DNA of 64,000 nt from an uncultured Aquimarina sp. (GCA_947489195.1 CANLCT010000012.1:1-64000); one strand, 5' to 3'; shown: positions 37,806 to 47,814, numbered from the stretch's first letter. Made by a program: numbers and translations. The notes: generated from the sequence alone by a model not told the origin.

Positions 37806-40800
37806 ATGACTAAAAATTATATAATTGCTTTTGATCAAGGAACGACCAGTACTAGGGCGATTATTTTTGATGATAAAGCAAAAATTTGTGAGATTGCTCA
37901 AAAAGAATTAACACAAATTTATCCGCAATCAGGTTGGGTAGAACATGATCCATTAGAAATAATAAAACACCAACAAGAAGTTTTTGAAGAGGTTATCAAG
38001 AAATCTAAAATCCCTTTGGAACAAATAGCTGCTATTGGTATTACCAATCAAAGAGAAACCACAGTGGTGTGGGACAAAAATACAGGCGAACCTATTTATA
38101 ATGCTATTGTGTGGTTGGATAAACGGACTACAGAAATTTGTAAAAAACTAAAAAAGGATGGATTACAAGATTATATTTCTAAAAATACAGGTTTAATAAT
38201 TGATTCTTATTTTTCGGGTACTAAATTGAAATGGATTTTAGATCATATTGAAGGTGCCAGAGAAAAAGCAGAAAAAGGTGACTTGTTATTTGGTACCATT
38301 GATACCTGGTTAATTTGGAAGTTAACCAACGGTAAAAAGCATGTAACCGATCACACTAATGCATCACGTACCATGCTATTTAATATTCATGACTTAGATT
38401 GGGATGCCTATTTATTAAAAAAATTAGATGTCCCAAAATCGATGATGCCCAAAGTGCAACACTCTTCATCCGATTTTGGAGTCATTGATTATAATGGAAC
38501 TCAAATACCAATTTATGGCGTAGCAGGTGACCAACAAGCTTCATTATTTGGTCAAGGAGGTTATAAATCTGGCATTGCCAAAAACACATATGGAACAGGA
38601 TGTTTTTTATTATTGAATACAGGTAAAAAAGCCTATCAATCTAAAAATGGTCTGCTAACAACATTATGTTGTAGTTTGCCTAATAAAAAAATTAAGTATG
38701 CATTGGAGGGGAGTGTATTTGTCGCTGGAGCATCAGTAAAATGGCTTCGCGATGAATTACAAGTAATTTCAAAGGCTTCCGAAACGGAGCAAGTATGCAA
38801 TCAAGCAGCTTCGCCTAAAGGTTTGTATGTAGTCCCTGCGTTTGCTGGTTTAGGTGCTCCGTATTGGGATATGAATGCTAAAGGAGCTATTTATGGTTTA
38901 GGCTTAGAAACCGGAAGAAAAGAAATTATTAAAGCGACTATTGATGCTATAGCTTATCAGTCAAGAGATGTGTTAGAAGCTATGATTGAAGATAGCGGAA
39001 AATTAATGAGTGAGTTAAAAGTTGATGGCGGAGCTTCTGCAAATAATTACTTAATGCAATTTCAAGCCGATATTTTAAATATTCGGGTGAATAGACCAGA
39101 AATGTTAGAGGTTACCGCTTTAGGTGCAGCTTTTTTAGCAGGAATTAAAGCAGAAGTATGGTCGCAAAAAGACCTAAAAACATTAAATAAAATAGATAAA
39201 AAGTTTACTCCTAAAATTACAGAATATGAACGTACAGAAAAATATACAGGCTGGAAACAGGCAGTAGAACGTACCAAAACAGAAAATATAAAAATGCTTG
39301 CTGTACAAGGAAATGAACCCATCCGATTTTCTGTATTGGATAGACAGCGTCAAATAAAGCAAGCAGAGCATGCCAAATACGATTTAATAATCATTGGAGG
39401 TGGAGTTACCGGAGCAGGTATTGCTTTAGATGCCGCTTCACGCGGAATGAAGGTATGCTTAGTCGAAAAAAATGATTTTGCTTCGGGTACAAGTAATAAA
39501 TCTACCAAATTGATTCATGGTGGATTGCGTTATTTAAAGCAAATGGAAATTGGATTAGTAAAAGAGTCCGGTAGTGAACGTGCCATTGTACATAAGTTAG
39601 CACCGCATTTAGTGGTTCCCGAAAAAATGTTACTGCCTTTAATCGAGGGAGGAACATACGGCAAAATGATGACAGCCATTGGTTTAAAAGTCTATGATTT
39701 TTTAGCTAATGTGGAAGATATTGATAAACGAGTAATGCTTAGCGCAGAAGAAACTTCAGAAAAAGAACCTTTATTAAATGCAGATATACTTACTGGAGGT
39801 GGTTATTATGCCGAATATCGAACAGATGATGCTCGTTTAACCGTGGAATTATTAAAAAAAGCAGCTTTTTATGGCGCTAATATTATTAATTATTGCGAAA
39901 TGACTTCATTTAATTATGATGATGAAGGAATGATAATAAGCTTGGAGTGCATTGATTACAATAATAAAGAAACCTTTAAGCTAAAGGCTCATAATTATGT
40001 GTCTGCAGCAGGTCCGTGGGTGGATTTACTTAGAGAAAAAGATGATTCTATGAATAATAAGTACCTGCATTTAACAAAAGGGGTGCATATTGTTTTTTCA
40101 AGAGACAAATTTCCTCTAACACAATCTATTTATTTTGATGTGCCCGATGGCAGAATGATTTTTGCTATTCCTAGAGGAAGAGCAGTTTATGTAGGTACTA
40201 CTGATACTAACTATAGTGCAAATTTAAACAGAGTGGTGGCTACTTTAGATGATGCTAATTATTTGTTGAATGCTACAAATAATATGTTTCCAAATGCAAA
40301 TTTAAAATTAGAAGACATAGAGTCTAATTGGGCTGGTTTACGCCCTTTAATCCATGAAGAAGGTAAAGATCCATCAGAACTTTCGCGTAAAGATGAAATT
40401 TTTCAATCTAAAACGGGCTTAATTTCAATAGCAGGGGGGAAACTTACTGGGTATCGAAAAATGGCGCAACGAGTAATTGATACAGTGCTAAAAACAATGA
40501 GCACAAAAAAGCAAGAAACTTTTACTAAATCCTTTACAAAGAAAATATCACTTACCAGCGATCCTTTAAAAAACTCAGATGAGGTGGACGCATATAGTAA
40601 ACAAATAAGTTTAAAGCTTAACGAATTAGGAGTTAGTGACCCTTATTGTGGTTGGTATTTATCAACTAATTATGGAAAACAATCAGATATAATCATTAAT
40701 AAGACAAGTTATTTTTTAAATGATGCTATTGAAGAAAGGTTGATAAGGGCAGAGCTTTGGTATGGAGTTCATTTTGAAATGATAAATAGCCTGTCCGATT

Positions 40801-40985
40801 TTTTTGTACGAAGAACAGGTAGACTTTATTTTGATATAGAAAGTGTGCGTCAATTTAGATCTATTGTGCAAGAAGATCTGGTTAAATATTTAGGATGGAA
40901 TGTGAAAAGGGTAGAGAAAGAAAATGATTATTTAGACCTGTTACTTCAAGATGCTTCCACATTTTATGAAAAAGAAGTGATGTAA
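37806..40985 (+). CDS. glpK-glpD fusion: Fused glycerol kinase / FAD glycerol-3-phosphate dehydrogenase
   Basis: One 1059-residue protein joining two consecutive steps: glycerol to glycerol-3-phosphate to dihydroxyacetone phosphate. Residues 1-495 are a complete FGGY glycerol kinase ([65 protein letters not shown]). After a linker of about 30 residues, 525-1059 is a full GlpD-type dehydrogenase ([74 protein letters not shown]). Both halves keep their key motifs and near-standard lengths, and the dehydrogenase resembles the Bacillus type. The frame is uninterrupted across the junction near 39300. An in-frame ATG at 39294 could give a separate dehydrogenase, but no clear ribosome site precedes it. 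No quinone-linked membrane anchor is added. Confidence 0.93.
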   Translation: MTKNYIIAFDQGTTSTRAIIFDDKAKICEIAQKELTQIYPQSGWVEHDPLEIIKHQQEVFEEVIKKSKIPLEQIAAIGITNQRETTVVWDKNTGEPIYNAIVWLDKRTTEICKKLKKDGLQDYISKNTGLIIDSYFSGTKLKWILDHIEGAREKAEKGDLLFGTIDTWLIWKLTNGKKHVTDHTNASRTMLFNIHDLDWDAYLLKKLDVPKSMMPKVQHSSSDFGVIDYNGTQIPIYGVAGDQQASLFGQGGYKSGIAKNTYGTGCFLLLNTGKKAYQSKNGLLTTLCCSLPNKKIKYALEGSVFVAGASVKWLRDELQVISKASETEQVCNQAASPKGLYVVPAFAGLGAPYWDMNAKGAIYGLGLETGRKEIIKATIDAIAYQSRDVLEAMIEDSGKLMSELKVDGGASANNYLMQFQADILNIRVNRPEMLEVTALGAAFLAGIKAEVWSQKDLKTLNKIDKKFTPKITEYERTEKYTGWKQAVERTKTENIKMLAVQGNEPIRFSVLDRQRQIKQAEHAKYDLIIIGGGVTGAGIALDAASRGMKVCLVEKNDFASGTSNKSTKLIHGGLRYLKQMEIGLVKESGSERAIVHKLAPHLVVPEKMLLPLIEGGTYGKMMTAIGLKVYDFLANVEDIDKRVMLSAEETSEKEPLLNADILTGGGYYAEYRTDDARLTVELLKKAAFYGANIINYCEMTSFNYDDEGMIISLECIDYNNKETFKLKAHNYVSAAGPWVDLLREKDDSMNNKYLHLTKGVHIVFSRDKFPLTQSIYFDVPDGRMIFAIPRGRAVYVGTTDTNYSANLNRVVATLDDANYLLNATNNMFPNANLKLEDIESNWAGLRPLIHEEGKDPSELSRKDEIFQSKTGLISIAGGKLTGYRKMAQRVIDTVLKTMSTKKQETFTKSFTKKISLTSDPLKNSDEVDAYSKQISLKLNELGVSDPYCGWYLSTNYGKQSDIIINKTSYFLNDAIEERLIRAELWYGVHFEMINSLSDFFVRRTGRLYFDIESVRQFRSIVQEDLVKYLGWNVKRVEKENDYLDLLLQDASTFYEKEVM

Positions 40986-41036
40986 CCTGTTTTATTTCAG
41001 TAAATTAATTCTTTTTTAAAATTAATTAAATATTTT

Positions 41037-42683
41037 ATGGGACTTATTTCATTTATTGGGTTTACACTATTGGTAGCTGGAATTGCATGGTGGTCTACAC
41101 GGGGCACAGATGAAAAATCAGCTAAAGGTTATTATTTAGGAGGCAGAAGTTTAGGGGCTATTACTATTGCAGGATCATTGTTATTAACAAACCTTTCTGC
41201 AGAGCAAATAGTAGGTTTAAATGGACAAGCTTTTACTGAAGGAGTATTGGTAATGGCTTGGGAAACATTGGCTGCAATAGCTATGATAATTACCGCTGTT
41301 TTTTTATTGCCTAGTTATATGAAAGGAGGTATTACTACGATACCTGAGTATGTTGAAAATCGTTTTGATCACCAAACTAAAGCTATACTTACAGTACTGT
41401 TTTTAAGTGGTTATGTTATTGTTATTATACCCTCGGTATTGTATTCTGGCTCGTTAGCATTTAGTACGATGTTTGATATTCCTGAAATATTAGGAGTTTC
41501 GCAAATAAATGCCATTAGAATATGTTCATTAACCATAGGTTCAATTGGAATAGTATATGCCATTTTTGGAGGCTTAAAAGCTGTAGCTGTTTCAGATTTA
41601 ATTAATGCCGTAGGTTTATTAATTGGAGGAATGTTGATACCAATTTTTGGTTTACTCTTAATAGGTAAAGGTAGTATTGTCGAGGGAATAGATGTATTAT
41701 GGAAATCAAACCCTGAAAAATTTGTAGCTGCAGGAGCAGCGGATGCTTCCATTCCGTTTGGAACTATTTTTACAGGAATGATGTTAGTACAAATGTTTTA
41801 TTGGGGAACCAATCAAGCTATTTTGCAACGTGTTTTTGGCGCTAAAAGTTTAAAAGAAGGTCAAAAAGGAATGATATTAGCGGCATTAATAAAATTTTTA
41901 ATTCCAATAATCGTTGTGCTCCCAGGTATTATTGCCTGGCATGTTTTTGATGGCAACTTAGCAAACCCAGACCAAGCTTACCCTTCATTAGTTAAAAAGG
42001 TATTGCCTGCAGGTTTAGTTGGCTTTTATGCAGCAGTGTTATTTGGTGCAGTATTAAGCTCCTTTAATAGTTTATTAAATAGTAGTGCAACCTTGTTTGG
42101 TTTTGATCTTTATAAGCAGTATTTCAAAAAAGAAGCTACAGAACACCAAACAGTTAGAGCAGGTAAAATGTTTGGACTTATATTGGGTATTATAGGAATG
42201 TTAGTAGCACCATTAATAGCCAATGCACCAAAAGGTTTATTTGCTTGGTTGCAAGAAGCAAATGGGTGTTATAGTATTCCTATATTAACAGTAGTTGTTA
42301 TTGGTTTTTTTACAAAAAGAGTTCCTGCAATTGCTGCAAAAGTGGGCGTTATTTCGGGGGTGGTTTTATATTCAATAAGTCAGTTTATTATAAAACCTAA
42401 AATGATTGCTACTGCTCTAGATAACGCAAAAGCTTCGGGGATTACTGATGCTTCTGCGTTAAGTTTAATTGAAGCGGATGCGTATCCACATTTTTTACAT
42501 GTAATGGCAATTTTATTTGTATTGAATATTAGTATTATGCTGGTTATAGGTAAATTGTATCCAAGGGAAGAAGCTTATATTGCGCAAGAAACAAAAGAGG
42601 TTGATATTACACCTTGGAAATATGCATTACTTGCAGGTGGAGTGATTACAGTTTTGGTGTTGAGTACTTACCTTATTTTTTAA
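41037..42683 (+). CDS. Sodium/solute symporter (SSS family)
   Basis: Inner-membrane sodium-coupled importer of 548 residues with about 13-14 membrane segments. SSS features include KGYYLGGRSLGAITIAGSLL after the first helix, NLSAEQIVGLNGQAF, VLSGYVIVIIPSVLY-like helices and NQAILQRVFGAKSLKEGQKG. This branch resembles sugar carriers of the SGLT type found in Bacteroidota glycan loci. It is the third gene of the GH36/glycerol operon (51 bp after the fusion gene), so it probably brings the intact glycoside, or galactose or glycerol, into the cytoplasm for the cytoplasmic GH36. The substrate is not determinable from sequence. Confidence 0.9.
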   Translation: MGLISFIGFTLLVAGIAWWSTRGTDEKSAKGYYLGGRSLGAITIAGSLLLTNLSAEQIVGLNGQAFTEGVLVMAWETLAAIAMIITAVFLLPSYMKGGITTIPEYVENRFDHQTKAILTVLFLSGYVIVIIPSVLYSGSLAFSTMFDIPEILGVSQINAIRICSLTIGSIGIVYAIFGGLKAVAVSDLINAVGLLIGGMLIPIFGLLLIGKGSIVEGIDVLWKSNPEKFVAAGAADASIPFGTIFTGMMLVQMFYWGTNQAILQRVFGAKSLKEGQKGMILAALIKFLIPIIVVLPGIIAWHVFDGNLANPDQAYPSLVKKVLPAGLVGFYAAVLFGAVLSSFNSLLNSSATLFGFDLYKQYFKKEATEHQTVRAGKMFGLILGIIGMLVAPLIANAPKGLFAWLQEANGCYSIPILTVVVIGFFTKRVPAIAAKVGVISGVVLYSISQFIIKPKMIATALDNAKASGITDASALSLIEADAYPHFLHVMAILFVLNISIMLVIGKLYPREEAYIAQETKEVDITPWKYALLAGGVITVLVLSTYLIF

Positions 42684-42737
42684 AGAAAACTTACATAAAA
42701 CTGTGTTGAGGAAGCTTTGATAGTTATCAAAAAATAA

Positions 42738-42773
42738 AAGATCATCCAAGCATTTATAGCATTGGATGATCTT
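42738..42773. terminator. Hairpin terminator between convergent symporter and GH16 genes
   Basis: Stem AAGATCATCCAA/TTGGATGATCTT (12 bp, 12-nt loop). On the reverse strand it is followed by TTTATTTTTTG, so it fits best as the terminator of the GH16 gene, though it lies about 175 bp beyond that stop. It may also stop the symporter transcript. Confidence 0.75.
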
Positions 42774-42947
42774 AAAGATAAATTATTAATAGTGTATTAA
42801 AATGAGCTGTAAAGATTGAATTTACTTTCTTTTTTATACTATTATCCTTTTATTAAAATAGAATAATGATGTGTAAAGAGAAGTAAAAAAGTCTGACTGG
42901 CTTATTTTAACTATAGTAATTAGAGGAATAGTTAAAATGATTTTAAA

Positions 42948-44804
42948 TTATTCAATAATTAATTTGTTTAATTTTGCATTATTAATTTTAATAAAATAGA
43001 TACCCGAACTAAGGTTTAATGTATCAATACTTGTTTCTAAGTCATTAGAATTTATTGTGCGAATTAATTTTCCGGTAAAATCAAATAAAGTAATGGTATC
43101 ACCAATTTTAGTATTTGTAACTAGAATATCATTACCAGATAATACAGGATTTGGATATATTTGATGAGTTGCCGTAGTATTTAAATTAGTATTTGATAAA
43201 AATTTACCTCCTTTTACAACTGCCCAATCAAAAGTTTCCCATGATTTATCAGCATTTCCTTTTGGAAACAAGGGAGCATTATTTTTATTGTGTGCTGCTT
43301 GTATCCATTTTCCATTATGAATACTTTTTAAAGCAACTTTTCCATTTCCTTTTGATTTCCACTGTAAACGTTCCCAGTTTAATGGAGAATTACCACGGGC
43401 TCTTAATATAACATATTGATTTTTATTGTTTGTTTGCACATATTTTTTTGCAGACATGGAGTACAATGAAATACCTCCTTTATTATTACGATCTACTCTA
43501 AAGTGTTGGCGATTACCTTCTACAGAAGTTTTATTTGCATATAAATCATTGCTTAATTCAGTAACCGCTGAAACAAATTTACGGTCACCACCAGTTTTAC
43601 GTAAAGTAATAATACTACCAATTGGAGGAGTGTTCGTATTTGGAGTAGGCGTATTAGTTGAACTGTTAACAGGTTTGTATACTCGAATCCAATCAACTAA
43701 AAGATTGTTGTTGTTAAAATTTTGAATTTCAGAATTATTTGGAGATCTTCTTGATTCAGCTTGCCAGCTTTGGTCTTCAACATTAATAATAATATCCATT
43801 TCTCTCGAAAACTTACGGCCATTTTGTAAATAATTAAAAGGATCAATTACACTAACATTAGACGCCTTTTTAGCCGCATTTAAATTATCAGCTTTAGTCA
43901 TTTTTTGAAATCCTTTTTCAGGTCCGCTAGTTACTTTTACTAATTGTCCGTTTTGTCCAGTACTCGTTACTCCAGCAGGGTATGTGTATTCCCATTTTCC
44001 ATTTGGTAAACGAGAAGCAATGGCATTAGTATCCAATATACGTTCTAACTCGCCATCAATATAATATTCAATTATAGTTGGCGATTTCCAGTATACACCA
44101 ATACGAACTATTTTACCGCCCCATTGTTTAACATTGGTTCTTCTAAACCAGCTATTCCAATCACTAGGTTGATAATCTTTAAAGTTCGGAGGTCGTATAA
44201 ACACATGGTGACTTAAATGAATACGTTCGGCAAAAAAAGCATTTCTACCATCACTTCCAGCTCCTCCATAGGCTTCAATAATATCAATTTCCTCTTTATC
44301 ATCAGGACTTAAAAGCCATATATCTGAGGCTAATGATGAATTCATGATTTTTAATTTGGCTTCAACAAAAACAGGAAATTTTACTCTTGATTTAGAAGTA
44401 ATGCAACCAGCAATAGTTTCGGGTCGGCTAATTTCTCCATTACCCCAACCAAATGATTTCATATAAGGTTTGGTTTTTTTGTTGTCAAAAAATCGACGAG
44501 ATGCCCATATGTTTAGACTACCTCCAGATACGGCAACATGATTTCTTTGCCATTTTGTGGGTCCAGGACCTTCGAATCCATTGTGGAAAAAGTTATTCCA
44601 TTTAGCAGGCTTGCCAGGAGGACCAAAGTTTGCATTATTATTGGTAGGATTAAAAGTGTAATTAAAATCATCTGATGATTGCTCTTGTAGTTTCCAAACT
44701 TTTCCATTGCCTGCCTTGGCTGGCACAGCAATTTTATCCCAATCGTATTGAGCATACGATCCTAAGTAGGTACTTAGCAAAAAAAATAAGTTAATAAGTT
44801 TCAT
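42948..44804 (-). CDS. Secreted GH16 beta-agarase/porphyranase-like enzyme with beta-trefoil and T9SS domain
   Basis: Endo-acting hydrolase of red algal galactans. The 618 residues are: signal peptide (cleaved near LGSYAQ, 1-19); GH16 domain (about 20-378) with agarase hallmarks DWDKIAVPAKAGNGKVW, SDDFNYTFNPTN, GPGPTKWQRNHV and the catalytic EEIDIIEAYGG (nucleophile Glu172, Asp174, acid/base Glu177); Ser/Thr/Pro linker (379-395); a fascin-like beta-trefoil (about 397-532) with GGISLYSMSAKKYVQTNN and GKVALKSIHNGKWIQAA; and a type A T9SS sorting domain from HQIYPNPVLSGND to SSGIYFIKINNAKLNKLIIE. The sorting domain sends it to the cell surface or medium through the type IX system. Agarase is favoured over laminarinase or carrageenase by the N-terminal motif; agarase versus porphyranase is unresolved. 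It faces the symporter operon. Confidence 0.9.
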   Translation of the reverse strand: MKLINLFFLLSTYLGSYAQYDWDKIAVPAKAGNGKVWKLQEQSSDDFNYTFNPTNNNANFGPPGKPAKWNNFFHNGFEGPGPTKWQRNHVAVSGGSLNIWASRRFFDNKKTKPYMKSFGWGNGEISRPETIAGCITSKSRVKFPVFVEAKLKIMNSSLASDIWLLSPDDKEEIDIIEAYGGAGSDGRNAFFAERIHLSHHVFIRPPNFKDYQPSDWNSWFRRTNVKQWGGKIVRIGVYWKSPTIIEYYIDGELERILDTNAIASRLPNGKWEYTYPAGVTSTGQNGQLVKVTSGPEKGFQKMTKADNLNAAKKASNVSVIDPFNYLQNGRKFSREMDIIINVEDQSWQAESRRSPNNSEIQNFNNNNLLVDWIRVYKPVNSSTNTPTPNTNTPPIGSIITLRKTGGDRKFVSAVTELSNDLYANKTSVEGNRQHFRVDRNNKGGISLYSMSAKKYVQTNNKNQYVILRARGNSPLNWERLQWKSKGNGKVALKSIHNGKWIQAAHNKNNAPLFPKGNADKSWETFDWAVVKGGKFLSNTNLNTTATHQIYPNPVLSGNDILVTNTKIGDTITLFDFTGKLIRTINSNDLETSIDTLNLSSGIYFIKINNAKLNKLIIE

Positions 44805-45173
44805 AATATAGTATTTGATTAGTTGTAAAATAGAATTTTGATATTGAATAGTTTTTAAAGTGTGATTTTGCTTAGAATTAAAAGTTATATCTAAGGTTAA
44901 TTCTTACATTAAAAACGGATACCTACAAATGTATATATGGAGTGTAGGTTTTTTTGTCGTTTTATTTACAATTGATTGTACTGTATTGTCTTTATTCTTA
45001 TTTTTTGCTTGTATTTTTGATTTATATGTTTTTTATGTGTTATTTTTTTAATTATTATTTAATTTTTTAAACATTTTAATTGAATAATGATTTCGCTAAG
45101 TAGAGCAGAAATTATGGTTACATATAGATATCGTTAGAGTTGAAGATATCAAAATGTTTATTATTCAAATACA
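44805..45173 (-). promoter_or_regulatory. 369-bp promoter region of the GH16 gene
   Basis: No gene seen. On the reverse strand TACATTTG (44933 to 44926) matches the -7 consensus TAnnTTTG, 122 bp before the start codon. It is enclosed by an inverted repeat with arms ACCTACA (44921-44927) and TGTAGGT (44943-44949), which would place a repressor across the polymerase site. No good -33 TTG is at the right distance. Confidence 0.45.
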
Positions 45174-45866
45174 CTATACACAAGCATCCCAAACAGGATC
45201 TTTTGGAGTAGGAGCAATAATATTGAGGGGTTCTTTTTTTACAGGGTGTGTAAATGCAAGTTTACGAGCGTGTAAATGAATTCCTCCGTTAGGATTACTG
45301 CGTTTTGCCCCATATTTTAAATCACCTTTGATAGAACAGCCAATTTTGTTGAGTTGTGCACGTATTTGATGGTGTCGGCCTGTATGTAATTCAATTTCTA
45401 ATAATGAAAAATTATCTAATTTTTTTAATAGATAATAACTTAAGCTCGCTTTTTTAGATTCAGGTACTTCTTTACTATGTGCGTATGACTTATTTTGTTT
45501 TGAATTTCTTTTTAAATAATGAATCAGTTGATCTTGATGTTTTTGAGGAGTCGGACTTACAATAGCCCAGTATGTTTTTTGAGTCGTTTTTTCAGCGAAA
45601 GCTTTATTTAATCGAGTTAAAGCTTTACTCGTACGAGCAAAAATAATAACACCAGTGGTAGGCCTGTCTAACCGATGTACAACTCCTAAAAACACAGCTC
45701 CGGGTTTGTTATATTTTATAGCAAGGTATTTTTTTACAATTTCGCTTAAAGGAAGATCACCTGTTTGATCACCTTGTACAATATCTCCCGCACGTTTATT
45801 TATGGCAATAATGTGGTTGTCTTCATATAATACATCTAAATTATCAGGAGTAGAGTGTGTCTTCAA
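45174..45866 (-). CDS. RluA/RluD-family pseudouridine synthase
   Basis: Converts specific uridines in rRNA or tRNA to pseudouridine. The catalytic block is GVVHRLDRPTTGVIIFART, with the catalytic aspartate near residue 67, and the C-terminal HTGRHHQIRAQLNKIG segment is present. At 230 residues it is a single catalytic domain without the N-terminal S4 RNA-binding domain, as in the RluA/TruC-like branch. It stands alone between the GH16 promoter region and the protease gene; target position unknown. Confidence 0.92.
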   Translation of the reverse strand: MKTHSTPDNLDVLYEDNHIIAINKRAGDIVQGDQTGDLPLSEIVKKYLAIKYNKPGAVFLGVVHRLDRPTTGVIIFARTSKALTRLNKAFAEKTTQKTYWAIVSPTPQKHQDQLIHYLKRNSKQNKSYAHSKEVPESKKASLSYYLLKKLDNFSLLEIELHTGRHHQIRAQLNKIGCSIKGDLKYGAKRSNPNGGIHLHARKLAFTHPVKKEPLNIIAPTPKDPVWDACV

Positions 45867-45895
45867 AAGAAATAGTAGTTAAGTTTAAAAAATAT

Positions 45896-45932
45896 GAAAG
45901 CTAATAGTATATTAAAATACTATTAGCTTTTC
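45896..45932 (-). terminator. Hairpin terminator for the HtrA gene
   Basis: Perfect arms GAAAGCTAATAGTAT / ATACTATTAGCTTTC with a 6-nt loop. It lies about 145 bp beyond the protease stop and just upstream of the pseudouridine synthase start, with an AT-rich run on the reverse strand. Confidence 0.7.
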
Positions 45933-46076
45933 ATTGTAATTGCAAATATATAACTATGATGAATTTGTTATGTAATTTATATATTATAATTCATCATTTT
46001 TATTTTTCATAACAAGTTCATTTGCAATTTTTTTGTTTTAATAAATATAGTTATTAGCCTATATTAAAGCAAAATC

Positions 46077-47510
46077 TTAATTAAAAACAAAGTGTTTCTT
46101 TTCTCCGTTTTGGTCTAAAAAGCTGACCATGATATCTTCATTCTCGGCTTTAGATTGTAATATTTTTTTAACATCACTCACACTGTTAACAGGAGTGTCG
46201 TCAATTTCGGTTATAATATAGCCTTCTAAGCCATAACGCTTCATCGTATTATTTAAAACTTGATTTATTTTTACTCCATGTTTAGCTCCAAATCGAGCTA
46301 AATCATCTTCAGTAGCATTAATGATTTCGATACCAATGTCTTTCAATTGATAATTTTCGTAAAGACTTAGTGTAACAGGAATATCAATTAATTTATCATT
46401 TCGCATAATACTCACATTTAGTATATCATTTGGTCTTTTACTATTAACGTATCCAGTTAAATCAGAAAATTTTCTGATAGCATATCCGTCAATTTTTTTA
46501 ATAATATCCCCCTTTTTAACACCACTTTTTTCGGCACCACTATTTTTGCTTACACTTGAAACAAATACACCTTGCGAATAGTTAATGCCTAATTCCTTTG
46601 CCGCATTTTGACTAAAAGTACCTCCAGATATTCCTAAAATAGCTTTTTGTACATCGCCATATTCTAAAATATCTTCAACAATTTTACGAGCATTATTTGA
46701 GGGCACGGCAAACGCATAACCAACATAGCTACCTGTTTGAGAAGTTATGGCAGTATTAATACCAATTAATTCCCCTTTTGTATTAACTAAAGCCCCACCA
46801 CTGTTCCCAGGGTTTATGGCAGCATCAGTTTGGATAAAAGATTGCATGTTTCTGTCATTTTCGTCTAAATCTCGCGCTTTAGCACTAATAATTCCGGCGG
46901 TAACAGTTGAGGTTAAATTAAATGGATTACCAACTGCTAAAACCCATTCTCCTATTTTAGTATTGTCTGAATTCCCGAAAGGGATATAATCAAATTTTTC
47001 ATCAGAAGTTATTTTTAATAAGGCGATATCGGCATTTGGGTCAGAACCAATAATTTTGGCTTCGTAAGATTTGTTATTATTTAAAGTGACGCGTACTTCA
47101 CTAGCACCTTTAATTACATGATTATTTGTAACAATATACCCATCTTGGGTAACAATTACTCCTGATCCAGCACCAACAATAGCTTTTTCAAGTTTACCAC
47201 CGTTACGTAAATAATCCATGTAATTTCTTGGTCTACGATATGTGGATACATTTTTTACGTGCACTACAGCATTAACAGTTTCTTTAGCAGCCACAGTAAA
47301 ATCAATACCTAATGTTGCAGCTTTATTAGTAGCTGTATCATAAGTAGGCATACTAGTGGTTTGTAATTTTGGAGTAGGCAAAGGAGATGTAAATGTTACA
47401 TCATTTGAAACGTCATCTTTAGATGTGTTGCTATCTATAATTTTTTGAGTTCCAAGAGCAACTGCTCCACCCACAATACCTACTAAAAGTAATGATGCGA
47501 ATTTTTTCAT
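46077..47510 (-). CDS. HtrA/DegP-family periplasmic serine protease
   Basis: Envelope protease and chaperone for misfolded proteins, 477 residues. An N-terminal membrane/signal segment (KKFASLLLVGIVGGAVALG) precedes the trypsin-like domain. The catalytic triad is His131 (YIVTNNHVIKGA), Asp161 (DPNADIALLK) and Ser237 (INPGNSGGALVN), numbered from this start. Two PDZ domains follow; the first has GVKKGDIIKKIDGYAI. The frame is open for 30 codons further upstream, but the ATG at 47510 directly precedes the signal segment and is preferred. TAATTTTG on the reverse strand (47635 to 47628) is a possible -7 element. The gene is divergent from dapF. Confidence 0.93.
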   Translation of the reverse strand: MKKFASLLLVGIVGGAVALGTQKIIDSNTSKDDVSNDVTFTSPLPTPKLQTTSMPTYDTATNKAATLGIDFTVAAKETVNAVVHVKNVSTYRRPRNYMDYLRNGGKLEKAIVGAGSGVIVTQDGYIVTNNHVIKGASEVRVTLNNNKSYEAKIIGSDPNADIALLKITSDEKFDYIPFGNSDNTKIGEWVLAVGNPFNLTSTVTAGIISAKARDLDENDRNMQSFIQTDAAINPGNSGGALVNTKGELIGINTAITSQTGSYVGYAFAVPSNNARKIVEDILEYGDVQKAILGISGGTFSQNAAKELGINYSQGVFVSSVSKNSGAEKSGVKKGDIIKKIDGYAIRKFSDLTGYVNSKRPNDILNVSIMRNDKLIDIPVTLSLYENYQLKDIGIEIINATEDDLARFGAKHGVKINQVLNNTMKRYGLEGYIITEIDDTPVNSVSDVKKILQSKAENEDIMVSFLDQNGEKKHFVFN

Positions 47511-47814
47511 AGTCAAAAATTTAATTATAATGCTAATAAATAATTTACAAAGACAGTACCAAATTTTATTATTTGTAAATACAAAGTATAAAACAGACAA
47601 AAACCGTCATTATTTCATTTTTAATAGCAAAATTAGTATGTAAATATGTCATTTATTTTTTTAAAGTAGTAGTATTTACTACTATTGATTAGCCTTTAAA
47701 AGTTTTATAAAAAGTACGTTTTAAATTAAAAAATGTTGCAAATAAAAATTAAAATAATTTATTATGGATGTAATTAATTATCTATTCATTAGTCGTAAAC
47801 TATTAGAATTCCTA

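Noticed and set aside
39000..39400. The kinase-dehydrogenase fusion as a sequencing artefact
   Set aside because: The frame is uninterrupted, the linker reads as ordinary polar protein ([20 protein letters not shown]), and both domains are intact; a frameshift would not merge two complete domains so cleanly. A miscalled stop codon cannot be fully excluded without reads.
43193..43725. Two open frames of 72 and 99 codons on the + strand
   Set aside because: They lie antisense within the GH16 gene, have no recognisable domains, and that region is clearly coding on the other strand.
47511..47600. Upstream extension of the HtrA gene to 47600
   Set aside because: The extra 30 codons precede a proper signal segment that starts at the internal ATG, and they look like non-coding AT-rich DNA.
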